NCBI GenBank assembly: GCA_034620365.1
Contig: JAQGEQ010000020.1
Location: 744,001 to 808,000, forward strand
Source of the DNA: Pegea sp. RAD2-039
Lineage: Eukaryota > Chordata > Thaliacea > Salpida > Salpidae
DNA length: 64,000 bases
Direction of reading: 5' to 3'
Part shown: one piece after another, positions 26,101-37,920 of the stretch
Layout: each line of letters opens with the position of its first letter
Position numbering within the stretch: position 1 is the stretch's first letter
The notes under the pieces: model-generated
What the model saw: the letters and a program-made list of their open reading frames with translations, nothing else
Told to the model about the DNA's origin: nothing
Database searches by the model: none
Position numbers and translations under genes: made by a program

Positions 26101-29100
26101 CAATCACGAGCGTTTACGTCATCTTCCGCTGACAGATCCATCGATAGAAATTGTCGGAAGTTGTTGTTGATGAAGCTGATCTTGAAAAGATACGAGATGA
26201 TCTTCTGATCTTCCAGCTCTTCGGCTTTAGATTTAGCAAGATATAACGCCTCTAAAAATTTCCTATCAACATCCAAGAGATGACAAAGATATTAAGAGAC
26301 ACAGTATAGATCCTCACTTGTTGTCACATAAGATCCGCAGATGGAGTCTAACATCATCCGGCTGCTCACAAGGAGGTCGGAGAACCAACAAGTAACGAAA
26401 AGCGATATCCGCGCGATGACAAGACACAAAAGTGATCAAAAGATGACGATGTTGCCAGTCCACAAGTTGTTCGCTGACTTTACTCTCACATAACTTCTCA
26501 AACGACTCCTGGAAGTCAATGGAGTGAAATACGAGGATCATGTGATCAGTCGGGACATACTTCAAGATAACCGCGATCGAGAAACCAGAAAGCGCGCATC
26601 AACGAAGTAGTCTCTCTAGAAATACCAAAAGTGAAAAGAAAGCTGTTCAGCATCTCCTCCATCTTATTCAAAAACTCTTCATCCTTCTCTTGCTGCTGAA
26701 GATCACAGATATTAGTTTGAAAAATATCCAAGGATCTTCCTACTTCTAAATTCATCTCTATGACGTCAAACAGGAAGTAGAGAACGATGGACTTCTTGGT
26801 GACGTCATCAAGCTTGTTCAAGTAGAAAATGTCGAGAAGAGCCTGAAAGATGTGGAGTTAAAAGATCGCCTGAAGATGATCTGTAGCTTACAATGATGTT
26901 TGGAGGAGGATAACTTGTGTAGTGATGCGAGAACGTCCGCCATCGCTTTATGATGTCATCATGTGACTTCTCGATGACACCATCAATTAGTAACACACAG
27001 CTGGTGTGGTTGCTAAGCAACAAAGAAGTGAGTGCAAGCAGCACGTGACAAGTGACGCGACTTACGAGGTTTGTTTACGTTTGTTGTGAAAGAATTGTTG
27101 AAGACTTGAACTATCATAAAATAAATATTCTTCAATTTGTTCAGTCTTTGATCTTTCAGGCAACAATTTCACTTCAATAAACCAGAATAACATCTGAAAG
27201 AAACATTTGTGGGTGATGTTGGTGGGGTTAGGTAAGATGTACCATGATGTAGTCGACTAGAAGACACACCGCAGTCTTCTTCTCATCTACCAAGTAATGA
27301 TCTTCATGAGTTTGCTCACTCAACATCTAAACACAATCAATTAATTGTCATTTGAAGTTACTACAAGTTGAGTACCTGATAAATGCTGTTTAAATTATTT
27401 AACTTGGAACGGATACTTGATAACTTGGTGAGATTTTCATCGATACAAGAGTTAGATGTTGTGAACACTTCCACACCTGTGATTGTCGAAAGTAAGATTC
27501 AAATGACTCAAGCGTTAAAAGTACTTACAGAAACTGTTCAGTTGGTTTTTAGCTGAACAAACGTTGTCCCATGCCCATGTCAGGACAACTTTCAACACTG
27601 CCTGGGTGTGGACATCATCTTTGTTTTCAAACAAGCCTTCAATGATTCGCTTTAACAAAGTCATCAGGTTGTGTTTGATAGCTGAAAATATTAAAGTTGA
27701 AAATAGAATGAAAATGATGAGAAGACATACCTGCATCAAGAATACCAAACTGTTTATCTTCAGTAGAGGTCGAACGATCTTCTTCTAATAGACCCACAAG
27801 CTTCATTTGCTCATGTGCAGAATCAGGATATATCAATGAATATAAACCCTTCTTAGCTAACAAGTCGATCACCTGTACATCATCAAGTCTTAATATATCG
27901 ATAGTAAAATGATGAATGAAGAACCTGGCGCTGAACACCTTGTATAGAATAGTTAGAAATTTGGTTGGTTTGTAGACAGCATATGTTGAATGAAAGCGAC
28001 GAGGGAAGGGCGAATTGTGGAGGTGTGGGACGTGCCCTGGTATTGAAGGGTTTTAGACTGTCCACACAGGTACATAAAGACTGTAGAAGTAAAATTACTC
28101 GAAATAAATTTATCAAAATTAAATAATAGTCAAACTTACTAGAATTTGTTCCGGGTTGTTTTTAAGGATTGAATTGATGTTTTTCTTTATATAAAAAGAG
28201 TCATGATGATTCCATCTAGAGATCAAATCTAAAGTGAAGAGGAATCCAAAATCGATCTGTAACTTACCTGTAAGTGACAGGCATTTGTGCCATGTACCAA
28301 TTATTAAGATCAAATATAGTTGTAACTACATTGACATGTGATTTCGATTTCTTTTCTACCCACGACAACAAGTAGAAGCTAGCAGTTGGAGAGGTATTTT
28401 CTTCATTAAGTTCAAAGTTTTGAATATTTGAAGTGAAAAGTTCTGTAAGAAGATGTTGAAGAAGTTGCTGAGCAACTAGCAGCTTACCTAGAGTGTCTGA
28501 TTGTATAATTTGAGGTGGAAATATATTAGAATATTCCATGTAGTAACTTAGATTACAACTGTAGAAGTGACGATAATATGAGATGATTTGATCATGATAT
28601 CGTTGCGTTTGTTTAGCTTCAAATACAATTTCATACATCGAAGAAATTAGTTTGTAATTATCATTTGATCTGAAAAGAAAGAAAATTGAAATCTCATCAT
28701 TTTACTCGATGATATCTTACACTTGATCATAATCTTCCATCTCAGCGTTCTTCACAACCCATAAATAACAAACACTTCTTGGATCATTATCAGGTTCTTG
28801 TAGAGAAAACTTGACAACTGGAAGCATGCTGTCTAGCTGACTACTAAATCTGTAAACAGAAAGTGAATTCTTCAAATCATTATTTGATACAAAAATGAAG
28901 ACTTACACTAATGACAAGGTTGTCAGGTCGAACACTTGAAATTGACCAAAAGAGTAACCGACAAATAGAGACAGTGAGCGTTTGTCGAAGTACAAACACG
29001 TGATGGAAACTTCCTGCCGCTGGTATGAGTTTATAACTTCAGAATCAGGTTTAATGTAATTAAATATTTCTCCTTCTGCGGCAGAACCTGGAACTGATCA

Positions 29101-30120
29101 GTGAAATAAGAGATTAGTTTCAAAGATATCAAAATATAAGTCACCTAGCTCAATGGCAATGTGCTCATTGCTCTTATTGAGTTCTTGTCGAGTTTCTAGG
29201 AGTTGAGATTCAGATAACACATCAGTTACAGGTACAATTCTAGTGACTAAAGTACTTGCTGATGTTTCAAGCCTACGATTGAACAAAATCATCAAATTTC
29301 TATTTAAATATTCAGTAATTGATATAAACCTAAGATCTACTAGATACAGGCTTCCACATTTAGTTCCAACTGCTACAATTCCATGTAAATGGTGTAAATT
29401 AGATGAGAGACTCTTACAACAAGATAATTGGACGCAAGTGTCCATAATAGGCTCAAAACTACGAATCTAAAGTAGGAAAATTGGAAAATGATTTATATAA
29501 TGAAGAAAAATAGAAACTTTGAAGGGAACTTACCATATTAGGCATCTCAATATTTTTTAGAACAACTTTTGTTGAATAATTAAAAATATATAAAAGACCA
29601 ATTGTATCATCTACATCAACTGCAACTAAGATTATATTTCCTATTTTCTAAAAGTATAGAAAAAACAAGTTAAGATCTATCTATAAAAAAATGATAATAA
29701 AAATCGATATACCTTACAAGTAACAATTTGAAGGTTTCGATCTGCTGCTACAGATATAAATGAATAGTATAAAAACCTTCTTCCATTTTTTTGATTGAAG
29801 ATATATAACTTCAAGCCATTCGAAATCCAAGCTAGTTTTGCTTCTACAAATAATTTGTAAGTTTAATTGATATTTATCATCTATAAAATTATATTCTAAA
29901 TGATTTACATTTATATGAAATTATTTAAAACCTACTTATTCTGTTTCAAAAATAATTTATATCATATGCATTTAAATACTTAAATGAATATTAAAATTTA
30001 ACAAAACATATTTGTACCTGAATCAAGATAACCCCCTTTGCAATATCCCCCCTCATAAAATGAAGAACTTAAAGGAAGATTGGAAGAAGATATAATGGTT
30101 GGTTCAAAAGAAGTTTCCAT
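20165..30120 (-). CDS. AHCTF1: ELYS/AHCTF1 nuclear pore assembly factor with giant acidic repeat region
   Basis: ELYS binds chromatin, recruits the Nup107-160 complex after mitosis and helps at kinetochores. The ATG is at 30118-30120 and the stop at 20165-20167, with many short introns. The N-terminal beta-propeller exons include GIVAVGTKCGSLYLVDLRF, QEPDNDPRSVCYLW and FDLNNWYMAQMPVTYR; vertebrate ELYS has QEPENDPRNCCYLW and FDINRWYHAQMPDSLR. Alpha-helical exons follow: VVLTWAWDNVCSAKNQLNSF, the CVLLIDGVIEKSHDDIIKRW segment, RAFWFLDRGYLEVCPD and FLQEEKSSKSSDMLILHHL. The C-terminal half has an acidic 10-residue repeat (24.56-24.72 kb). After it comes a single exon, about 24457 to 20897, of over 1,100 residues made mostly of DDVI-based repeats. 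Basic tail exons (about 20838-20560 and 20395-20165) carry KR-rich, AT-hook-like pieces such as RSQRISLRF and APRRSRRLPVRSS, consistent with DNA binding. The repeat block is far larger than anything I know in this family. Identity is firm; exact exon borders are not all resolved. Confidence 0.9.
21370..21860 (-). repeat. 39-bp coding tandem repeat in ELYS (unit DDVITSVAAEDKV)
   Basis: About 13 tandem units of 39 bp encode variants of a 13-residue unit, with A/V, E/D and K/R exchanges. Each unit begins with the palindrome GATGACGTCATC. Units at 21.5-21.7 kb are nearly identical, implying recent homogenisation; edge units are more diverged (for example DDAITFPDEDEV). Confidence 0.95.
21862..23735 (-). 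repeat. 24-bp coding tandem repeat in ELYS (unit DDVIAEEE), about 70 units
   Basis: The plus-strand unit is close to TCTTCTTCAGCTATGACGTC plus ATCC, encoding DDVI followed by AEEE, VEEG, TEED and similar on the minus strand. Unit length wavers between 21 and 27 bp in steps of 3, so the frame is always kept. Longer blocks recur; for example, the string of units at 21950-22150 is repeated at 22190-22380. This indicates duplication of multi-unit segments. Confidence 0.95.
23771..24412 (-). repeat. 21-bp coding tandem repeat in ELYS (unit DDVIQQT), 30 units
   Basis: Thirty units of GATGACGTCATCAGTTTGTTG or one-base variants. On the plus strand, half the units keep GACGTC and half have GACATC. 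Eight of the thirty start GGTGAC, which changes Ile to Thr in the protein. Variants come in runs (eight GACATC units, then three, then three GGTGAC), showing blockwise copying. The array contains no stop in any of several frames on either strand. Confidence 0.97.
24560..24715 (-). repeat. 30-bp coding tandem repeat in ELYS (unit MDESKDEDEL)
   Basis: Five copies of a 10-residue acidic unit (MDES followed by KDEDEL, RDEDEL, RAEDEF and similar) lie in the exon before the DDVI arrays. The unit is unrelated in sequence to DDVI but equally acidic. Confidence 0.9.
25245..25748. repeat. 14-bp minisatellite in an ELYS intron
   Basis: Roughly 35 tandem copies of GATGAAGATTAGAA, with a few degenerate units near 25540-25560. 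The period is not a multiple of three and brings stops into all minus-strand frames, so it is intronic. In the sense of the ELYS transcript each unit reads TTCTAATCTTCATC. Confidence 0.92.
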
Positions 30121-31394
30121 TTATAATAGATGAATACAAAAAACTAGTCTTCAAGTTTATAACAAACAAAATCTGTCAAAAACATTTACTAAACTTTCTA
30201 AATGCTTAACTAACTAGAAAAAGAACGGTTTAGATAAAGTTTATAAAGAAAATCTAAATATATAATTTGTTTAATTAATAAGCATCAATTCAAAACTTTC
30301 TATTTATTTAATTGTAAAAAAATATGATTAATGAAAAAGTAATATTGAAACATGGTTTTGTTACAAATTAACTTATTTAATAATTTATTTATTAATAATA
30401 AAAGTTAGAAATATAAAACTATTCAAATAATTGAATGTAAATAGTTGCCAAAAGTAAATTATTAGATCTTGAATTTTTAAAAAGGTAGATTCAAAATAAA
30501 CAAGCTCATAATCAACATAAAAAAAAAAAAAGTATAATAACTATGCATATATAACATATATAATAATAACTATACAATAACTGGTGATAAAAACTAGAAT
30601 TACTTAAAATCTAATAACTCCTTGATGATTAAAAAACTCAATAAGATTATAAAAAAAATTTGGCTGAGCTGAAATTTATCACTGAAAAATATAATTTTTT
30701 ATATTACTTAATTGTTTTTATTATAAATACATTCATTATAACTTAAGACTAAATATAAAATAAAATTAATAAAACTAACTGTACTACATCATTACTATAA
30801 AGATGGTTTTATTACAATAAGCTAGTTAAATAAAAATATTAAATGCTCAGCATCGGAAAAGATCCAATCTTTTTGGTTACTATCGAAAATATAAAATTCA
30901 AACGAAAAATACTTTTAGTGAAATGAACAGACTAAATGACATTTTTGGCTAAAAAACAAAAATTTTCAAATTATAATTGAAAGTATTTTTTACTTTTTTA
31001 ACAATACTTTAAGTAAGTATGAAAGCTAGTCTTCTAATTACCTATGATCCGAGCATAAAACTTGTTTGTAAGAAAAGTTTTTCTTTTTTTGGTGTTGTTG
31101 ATCGAGGAGATTTTTGCAGGTCAAATTGTCATGCTAACCAAAGTTATTATTTAGTTAATCTCACACAAAAACTTAATACCGTAATAAGTAAAAACAAAGT
31201 ATAAAGTAATTTTAACCACAAAAAAATATTAACGAATGCCAGCCTTATTTATGAAATACCTTGGCTTTTAGCCTTATAAGGAACCTATTTGAAAATTAAA
31301 AAGCGCTACCAAACAACATTTTATTTTGTGCGTATGAGACATTAAAGCAAAAGAAAACACCGCTACAACTAACATACCTACAAGTTACAAAATT
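30121..31394. other. Intergenic upstream of ELYS
   Basis: Very A+T-rich and should hold the ELYS promoter. I see no clear TATA box, initiator or other element. The plus-strand open frame at 31019-31204 matches nothing I know. Confidence 0.4.
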
Positions 31395-32112
31395 ACTTCT
31401 TTACTGTGGAGCGGAATGTTTCTTTGGAAACTTGGGTCCATTGCCGCGCAAACGATTTCTTCAGTTTTTTTGTACTATTACAAGTTATAGCGCACGCTTT
31501 CGTCTTCAAGATACAAAAATCCTGAGGGCTTAGGTTTGATGATGAAGAAAGCTACAATTCTCTTCTCTAAAACGTATAGAGTAACGTCCACGCCAATTCT
31601 GAGTTTTTTAAAGTGCAAGAGCGTACCCTACTGTTTAAAAGTGTTGTCTTTGAAGTATTTCTTCATCTGGGATTGTTCTGGAATCAAAATATTCAAAATG
31701 AATCGGTACTGATTAGAAGAATACTGATTAGAAGCACTTTTTTCCAAAAGTTTGTTTTTCAAGTAGTTCAGTTTAACCTTCATAGCCATCATATTTTCGT
31801 ATCTTTTATTGTATTTAAATTAATTTAATTAATTAAAATAAATAAATAAATAAATAAATCTTTGTTCTGTCGAGCTTTTTTTGTTGTCTTATTTTTTTTC
31901 TAAAACTGTGAGCCTGGTGGTCATTTTAAAGGAGGTCTTCTGTGATAAAAGTTTTCACAATTTTTTTCTACGGTATCCAAACTCTTAGCGATCTTTTTTA
32001 CGTTTTTGGATTCCTTCTTATTCGCATCTTAATGTATTTAAGCTTGGCTGGACCGCGTGCAACGCAAAGTCGTCCTCTGTTACTCCGTGGTGCATCTGAT
32101 AAAATCTTAGTT
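31395..32112 (-). mobile_element. Decayed Tc1/mariner-type transposase
   Basis: Read on the minus strand with frameshifts and stops, pieces follow the order of a Tc1/mariner transposase. An N-terminal linker comes first, with KYIKMRIRRNPKT near 32000-32050, like the RIRRNP stretch of this family. After a stop comes an EDL...RKKIRQQKKLDRTK segment near 31850-31950. The C-terminal part at 31400-31560 reads SSSSNLSPQDFCILKTKACA, then LKKSFARQWTQVSKETFRST. This resembles the SPDLNPMDF...KACA...LKKSLAREW ending of arthropod- and chordate-type elements. The catalytic DDE region is not intact. Terminal inverted repeats were not found. Local base composition is less A+T-rich than the surroundings, in keeping with an insertion. 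Confidence 0.7.
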
Positions 32113-34530
32113 TATAAGCCGACTTAAAAGTCAAATAAATATTATATGCTTGTAGGAAGAAAATGAAATATAAATAGATAAATTTAGTAAATAAAAAGAC
32201 TTCAATTAAGAAAGTAAAACTTGATCGGAAATTTTCTATTTACTCTAAGCCCATTCCTGTGCTGTTTTTATAAACAACTTAGTTATAAAACAGACGTAGA
32301 GGATTATTAGAAGCCCATCTGCTGTAAACGTTACTGGCCATTTTATCGACAATGTAAAAATATTAATATTTTTTTATGTATTATTTGTTTAAGTTAGGTT
32401 CTCTTCTTCTCTATACCCTCCTAGGTCAAAGACTTAACTATAATATCATTCCAGAATGAGTCCTAGCTAAAAACGTTCTAGCGTTCCTCTTTATTCCTGG
32501 CAAGTATTTAATAGAGATAAAGCCAAAAGAATTATATCTGCTATCATTTGAAAAATCTTTTTAGGATTCAGAGTTATGTTAGTAGGTCGTCTTTTTAAAA
32601 CTGTTGGAATGTATTTTCATAAAAACTATTTATTTCTAACTTTTGAATTTTAGTGTGATGCTATAATAAAATTTCCATACCACCTTACCGAAGTGTTGAC
32701 TTCACTTCATTCAGACTACTAACAAGTATCAGCTATGAATCTTCAGCTTATGACTAATTTAAATGTTACGAGAGCAGACTATCTCAAGAAACAGCACCCT
32801 TGCAGCCGCAACCGACACCTAATACTCCACGCCACCTATTTTAAGATTTTTGTGTAGATTGTATGCTGGCTGTACTTTGATAGTTTGGCAAATTCATTCC
32901 ATTATTTATTACATTTGTTTATTGAAACTGTACCAGCTGGAACCATCTTACATGGTACTACCGGTAGTCTAGATGTCTAAAAAAAGTTGAAAATAAGGCT
33001 GGTTAAGCTCAATAAATATATAAAAGCAGAGTCAACAATTCTACAAATTAGATTAAAAATGCTACCTGGTTTGAACATCCGGGTTGAATTTAAGAAAGAG
33101 CGACTCAGACCTAAAGAAAGTTTGGTGAGGTTGTTGTAGAAAAATGTTTGCTCTTGGTATGATTTGGATTAATTGTGAGAAAAGCGCCAACAGTTTAAAA
33201 ATATCCTCTTTAAATAAATTAGAATATTTTGAAGACTTGCTTTCACTCAGCGCTTTTAGTAGTTTAAAGAAATCAAGGTCAAGTGGATTAAAAAAAACAC
33301 GACTGTGTAATGTCTTTGGAGTAATTTTTATATTCATTTTATATTTTTAGGTTAATTTAAGAAGAAGAAATTACAATTAGCTTTAAAAAACTTGTGACTG
33401 AATGAAAGAAGAAGTGGCCTGCTTCGGGCGATAAGCCAGGGCAAAATGATGGAGATCTAGTTGTTGTCCATACAGCAAGATACCACTTTCCACGTCAACA
33501 AGATATGTAACAGAATAGAAGAACTGATGCGGTTACACCAAGCTGGACTATCTATGAGGCTACAACTTTGTAGTTTTGAGCCCTGTAGTGTCATTAACTA
33601 AACTAACAAAGTCCTTCTACCCGGGTAGAATAGAGCTTGTCGCAAATATGTGTCCGCCTGAGCTTCAACCTTCCACGTGTTGGTTTGGGGTGATAATAAC
33701 TCATAAAGTTTGTTGAAGGTACTTTAACCAATTTTGGAATATGTTTTTGACTTTTAGTTGGATTTAATAAATACTTAGGTAAAATATCTGAATAATTTTC
33801 GAATTTTTTATTTTAATCTTTTAAAAAATGTAATCTGCGTTTCTAAGAAGCATGATATCTGTAAAGGCATATTTTTGTTAGTTTTTTTTATAGAAAAACA
33901 TCTTTCAAAATGTCAAGTAAGAAGCTTTTTAATTACTGAGTTTTTTTACAAGCCTAGGTAGATTTACTAAATTTTCTAAAATCAATTTACAAAGAGAACA
34001 ACAATTTATTATATTAATATAAATTGCTATGAACACCATAAATCAAATTACATAAAACGGAAAGTAATTAGAGTAGATTACTACTCAAATTTCTTTTCTT
34101 TTATTAAGAAATCAAACGGTATTGAGTAGATGAAGCTTAAAAAAGGTGCTGAGATTCAGCATAATAATTAGTAATACTTAAACGCTTGTAATTGGAAATG
34201 AAGTAGAGATTACTGATCTTTTTATTATTTGCTTCATCGAATATTTTGTTTTATATACCAGTTTTTAAAATCTTTTACTTTTGAGTGTAAATTTGATAAA
34301 CATTTTGTTTAAAAACAACAAAATCTTCAATTTTCAAAGAGAGTTTCCTCATCTGAAATTATAATTACAAAACCTTCTACAAGAATCGTAGTAAATACGA
34401 ATGAATACATCCGTTCTAATAGCTAAATAGATGAAGGAACAAATATTTCCTCACAACTAAATAGAAGTTGGGCGAGAAAAGGTACCATCGATGGTAGATT
34501 TGTAGTAATGGTTATGTCAGGTGTTAGTGG
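32113..34530. other. Intergenic with foreign-looking composition
   Basis: From about 32280 to 33720 the sequence is noticeably less A+T-rich than neighbouring gaps and has short open frames on both strands (33062-33337 minus, 33144-33350 plus). These overlap each other and match nothing I can name. It is probably decayed transposon DNA. Beyond 33760 it becomes ordinary A+T-rich 3' flank of MAD1. Confidence 0.4.
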
Positions 34531-37500
34531 TCAGTTTAAAATTGTCTGGTCACTAAACAATTCTTGAGTAACAGCACTAATGAACATAGGAAAGCTCTTT
34601 TGGTGATGTAGATGCAGATCTATCAAAGAGGTGACTTGTTTTGAGAAGTTGCTTTCAAGTAGGTTTACTTCTCCGTCAGGATCGATCTGAAATCATGATT
34701 TTAGTTGGGATCAACTTGAAAAGTTCACCGCACCTCAAACAGGAGGTGGTCATCTTTGGTTTCCGCATACATCGAAGTCAGTTTAAACTGACGTTCAACT
34801 GAACCATTGACAACCATATATCCAAACAAGCAGTAGAATACCTGTCGTAACTGCTCGATAATCTTAGAATAAGTCTCTCTCAATTGTTCTTCGCGTAGAT
34901 GCGCCAACTCGATTTGTTTTTTTGCTCGTTGTCCGAATTCGACTGACAAACAAACAAACATCAACTGACATCTACGTAGATATCAACTACAAACTTTCAG
35001 ACATCGACACTTCATGACCAGTCTGGATTTCCTTCAACTTGTGCTTTAAACGTTTGTTTTCCAACTGAATCTCTTCCAACTGTTTTTTGTGTGATTCTTT
35101 TGCTACATCTACTGGATTCATACAAAAATGTAGAACCTGAAATGGAATCGATTTATTTTCTGATATTTGGTTGAGTTGAAAGCTTGAAAACCTGAGTGCT
35201 GTCTGGGTTGTATCCTCCGCCATATTTGTTTTCAAATTTGTTCTTTAATTTCTCAAATTCTTGTAGAAGTCTCTCTTTCTAAAAAAATAGAATTTGCCAT
35301 CAAACGAGGTTGAATTAATGTTTAAGATACTACTGATGAAATTAGAAACTCTTTTGCTTTTTCACTTACTTCTTCTTGAAGACTTATACAAGATGTGCAG
35401 GACTTTTGGGTTTTAGAGGCTTCACTAGTGTGCTGGAATCAATTAGACAAATATTATTAGATAAAAAGGTTGAAGTAGCAAATAGTCAAACCATCTTATA
35501 TGCTTCTTCCAGCTTCTTCTGTAATTCTACATTTGTATCATGAAGTGATTTACATCTTCTTTGAAGTTGATTTGTGGATGTAGCATCAACTTCATATGTC
35601 TGAAAGATATTGATTGAGATGTGGATTAGAAGAAGATCAAATCACCTTCAACAGATTATGTAAACTATCCCGTTCATCACATGTGATCTTCAAACGCATC
35701 TTACATTCTAAATAACTTCTCTCAAGACTTTGAAAGTCTTCTGTGTTAGTTCGAATCTATTAAAATAAACTCGTGAATATCAATTCGTGAGAACACGAAT
35801 TCTCTCATCTGAAATATTACTGAAATTCTGTTAGAAATTTACCTGAGCTTTTAAAGATGTAACTTCATCTTGAAGTCTTTTCTTTTCTTCTTCACTAGAT
35901 GATAAATGATGTCTCATCTTGCTGTATGTTTTCAACAACTCTCTTTTTTCACTATCTAACCGAGTTACCTAACAACAAAACATAAGATAATAAACAAAAG
36001 TAGAGAAATATGAGACTGACTTCGACTTTCAGCACATCAGCAGTAGCTCGATTGTTATGATTGGCTTGCAGTTGCTTCACTTGTTTGTTTATCATCTCAT
36101 TTTCAGACTTCAGCTTGTCATAATCTTTACATTTGCTCCGAAATCTTTCCAGCTGACTCTCAAGAGCGTTGTTCCTCTCTTTGAGAAGGAAAATATTCTC
36201 ATTTCTCTCCCTGTAAGAACTTTCTGATTTCACTTTTGCATGACAAGTTCAGATAATTTAGTAGTTTTAGAAAAAGTAAAATTTTGAAATCTAAAACCAA
36301 AAAAAAGGTCTTTAGAAAGTAGAAACAAGAAAACAAACTTAATAGCAGAAAGTTTCTCATGTAGCTTCTTGTTCACTTCTTCAAGATTACTTAAGTTCTT
36401 CCTATTCTCATGAAAAGCCTATTTAAATCATGAAATGTTGATTGATTTGAAACAAACATGTTGATGAGGACATACATCTAGCATATGTTGGGTTTGCTTC
36501 ACATCTTCAAGTTTCGAATTCAAATCTTTAATAATTTTTTCAGCAATGCTCAGATTGTTCTTCAATTCATCGTTTTCGCATCGCATGCCACTCATCTTCT
36601 CTTCACTAATCCAAATAAAGTTTGAATTACAATAAGCTTGAAGTAGAATGTTTCAATAAGTAGTTAAATTTGCTTAAAGAAAATAAACTAGTTGAAAATC
36701 AAAGTGAACTTCTTTTCGACTCTAACACTAAACTCTGTTCGATTTACGTTTCTATATGTTTCTTGTTTATTTCTTCTTGGTATTTTAGATTCATCAACAT
36801 CAATTCTGATTTCAAAAAGTCTCGGTTGTCACTCAAACCTCGCCGGGTGTTTTCTTCTTTAGTGAGTTTACTCTGTAAATCTGAAAACAAAGTAAAAGTT
36901 GACTAAAACTTCTCTAGATGGGAAACTTTTAAAGATGAAGGCTATGTAGGGAAAATTGTTGAGTTTTTTATACCTGCAATGGCAGCCTCTTTACTATTTT
37001 CTATTTGAAATATTTCGCGTTTCAACTTTTCAATGATAACATCTTTTTTATTTGATTCTTCTACAGTGCTCTCATTAAGTTTAAAACTTTTTTTTAATAT
37101 ATCCTGATTTTCTTTTTTCAATTTATTATTTCTAGAAAGTATAAAAACTGAATTAAATTTCAACAACTAAAAAAATATGAGATTTTGATGAAAGTTATAG
37201 AAACAACTCACTTCTCTTCTAATTCACTGATAGTTGAAATCAAGCTAGTGTTTCGATCTTCTAAATCTTTTTCACGTTTTTCAAACAATCTTTTTTCATC
37301 TGAAAATTCATGTTTGGCTTTTTTCATTTCCAACTATAAAAGATTAAGCGAAAAAAGTAAATTAATCAGAAAAACCAATTATATGTAATATTATTAGATC
37401 TGAATCTCAGTTCTAAGCTGTATCAACGGTTAAGATATTTTTTTATTTAATAAATGTACTTCAAGCTACTTGAGAAAAAAATGATAAAACATAATATCAA

Positions 37501-37920
37501 CATTTTACCATAAAACCATTTAAATCAAATTGTAAAGAACTTTTTAAGATAGAAACAAACCTTGTGAGAGAAATTTAACAAATTTGTAGTGGTTTCATTG
37601 GTTTTATTTGTGGTAGAACTTGGTGTCTAAACATTCAAATAACATTTAGCAAAAATAAGTAAATATAAAAATTAAACAAGATGAAGTAACATCTTTGACA
37701 AAATCTACTTTAAAAAAAACTTAAAAAGTTAATTATAGTAACAAAATAACTTTATATTTGAAATATAAAAAATAATAATAAAATTGGAAAGAATTACTGC
37801 TTGTGAATATTGTTCATCTTCCATATATTCTTTATGAAAACTTTCCAAAAGATTTTGAACAATTGAGCTTTGGGATCGACTGCTAGAATTTTGTAGAAAA
37901 GTAGAGTCTTTTGAATACAT
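34531..37920 (-). CDS. MAD1L1: Spindle assembly checkpoint protein MAD1
   Basis: MAD1 holds MAD2 at unattached kinetochores and at nuclear pores in interphase. Start ATG 37918-37920, stop 34531-34533, about a dozen exons. Most of the protein is coiled coil (for example LEDRNTSLISTISELEEK and LKERNNALESQLERFRSKCK). Near the end comes PFQVLHFCMNPVDVA, matching the vertebrate MAD2-interaction motif KVLHMSLNPTSVA. A helix (REEQLRETYSKIIEQLRQVF) follows, then the RWD-type C-terminal domain with YCLFGYMVV and QFKLTSMYAE. The ending LIDLHLHHQKSFP...FISAVTQELFSDQT corresponds to LIEVHLRRQDSIPAFLSSLT...ELFSRQT in human MAD1. The first residue of the MAD2 motif is Gln where Lys/Arg is usual. An acceptor-like AG sits one base before the ATG. 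Confidence 0.9.
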
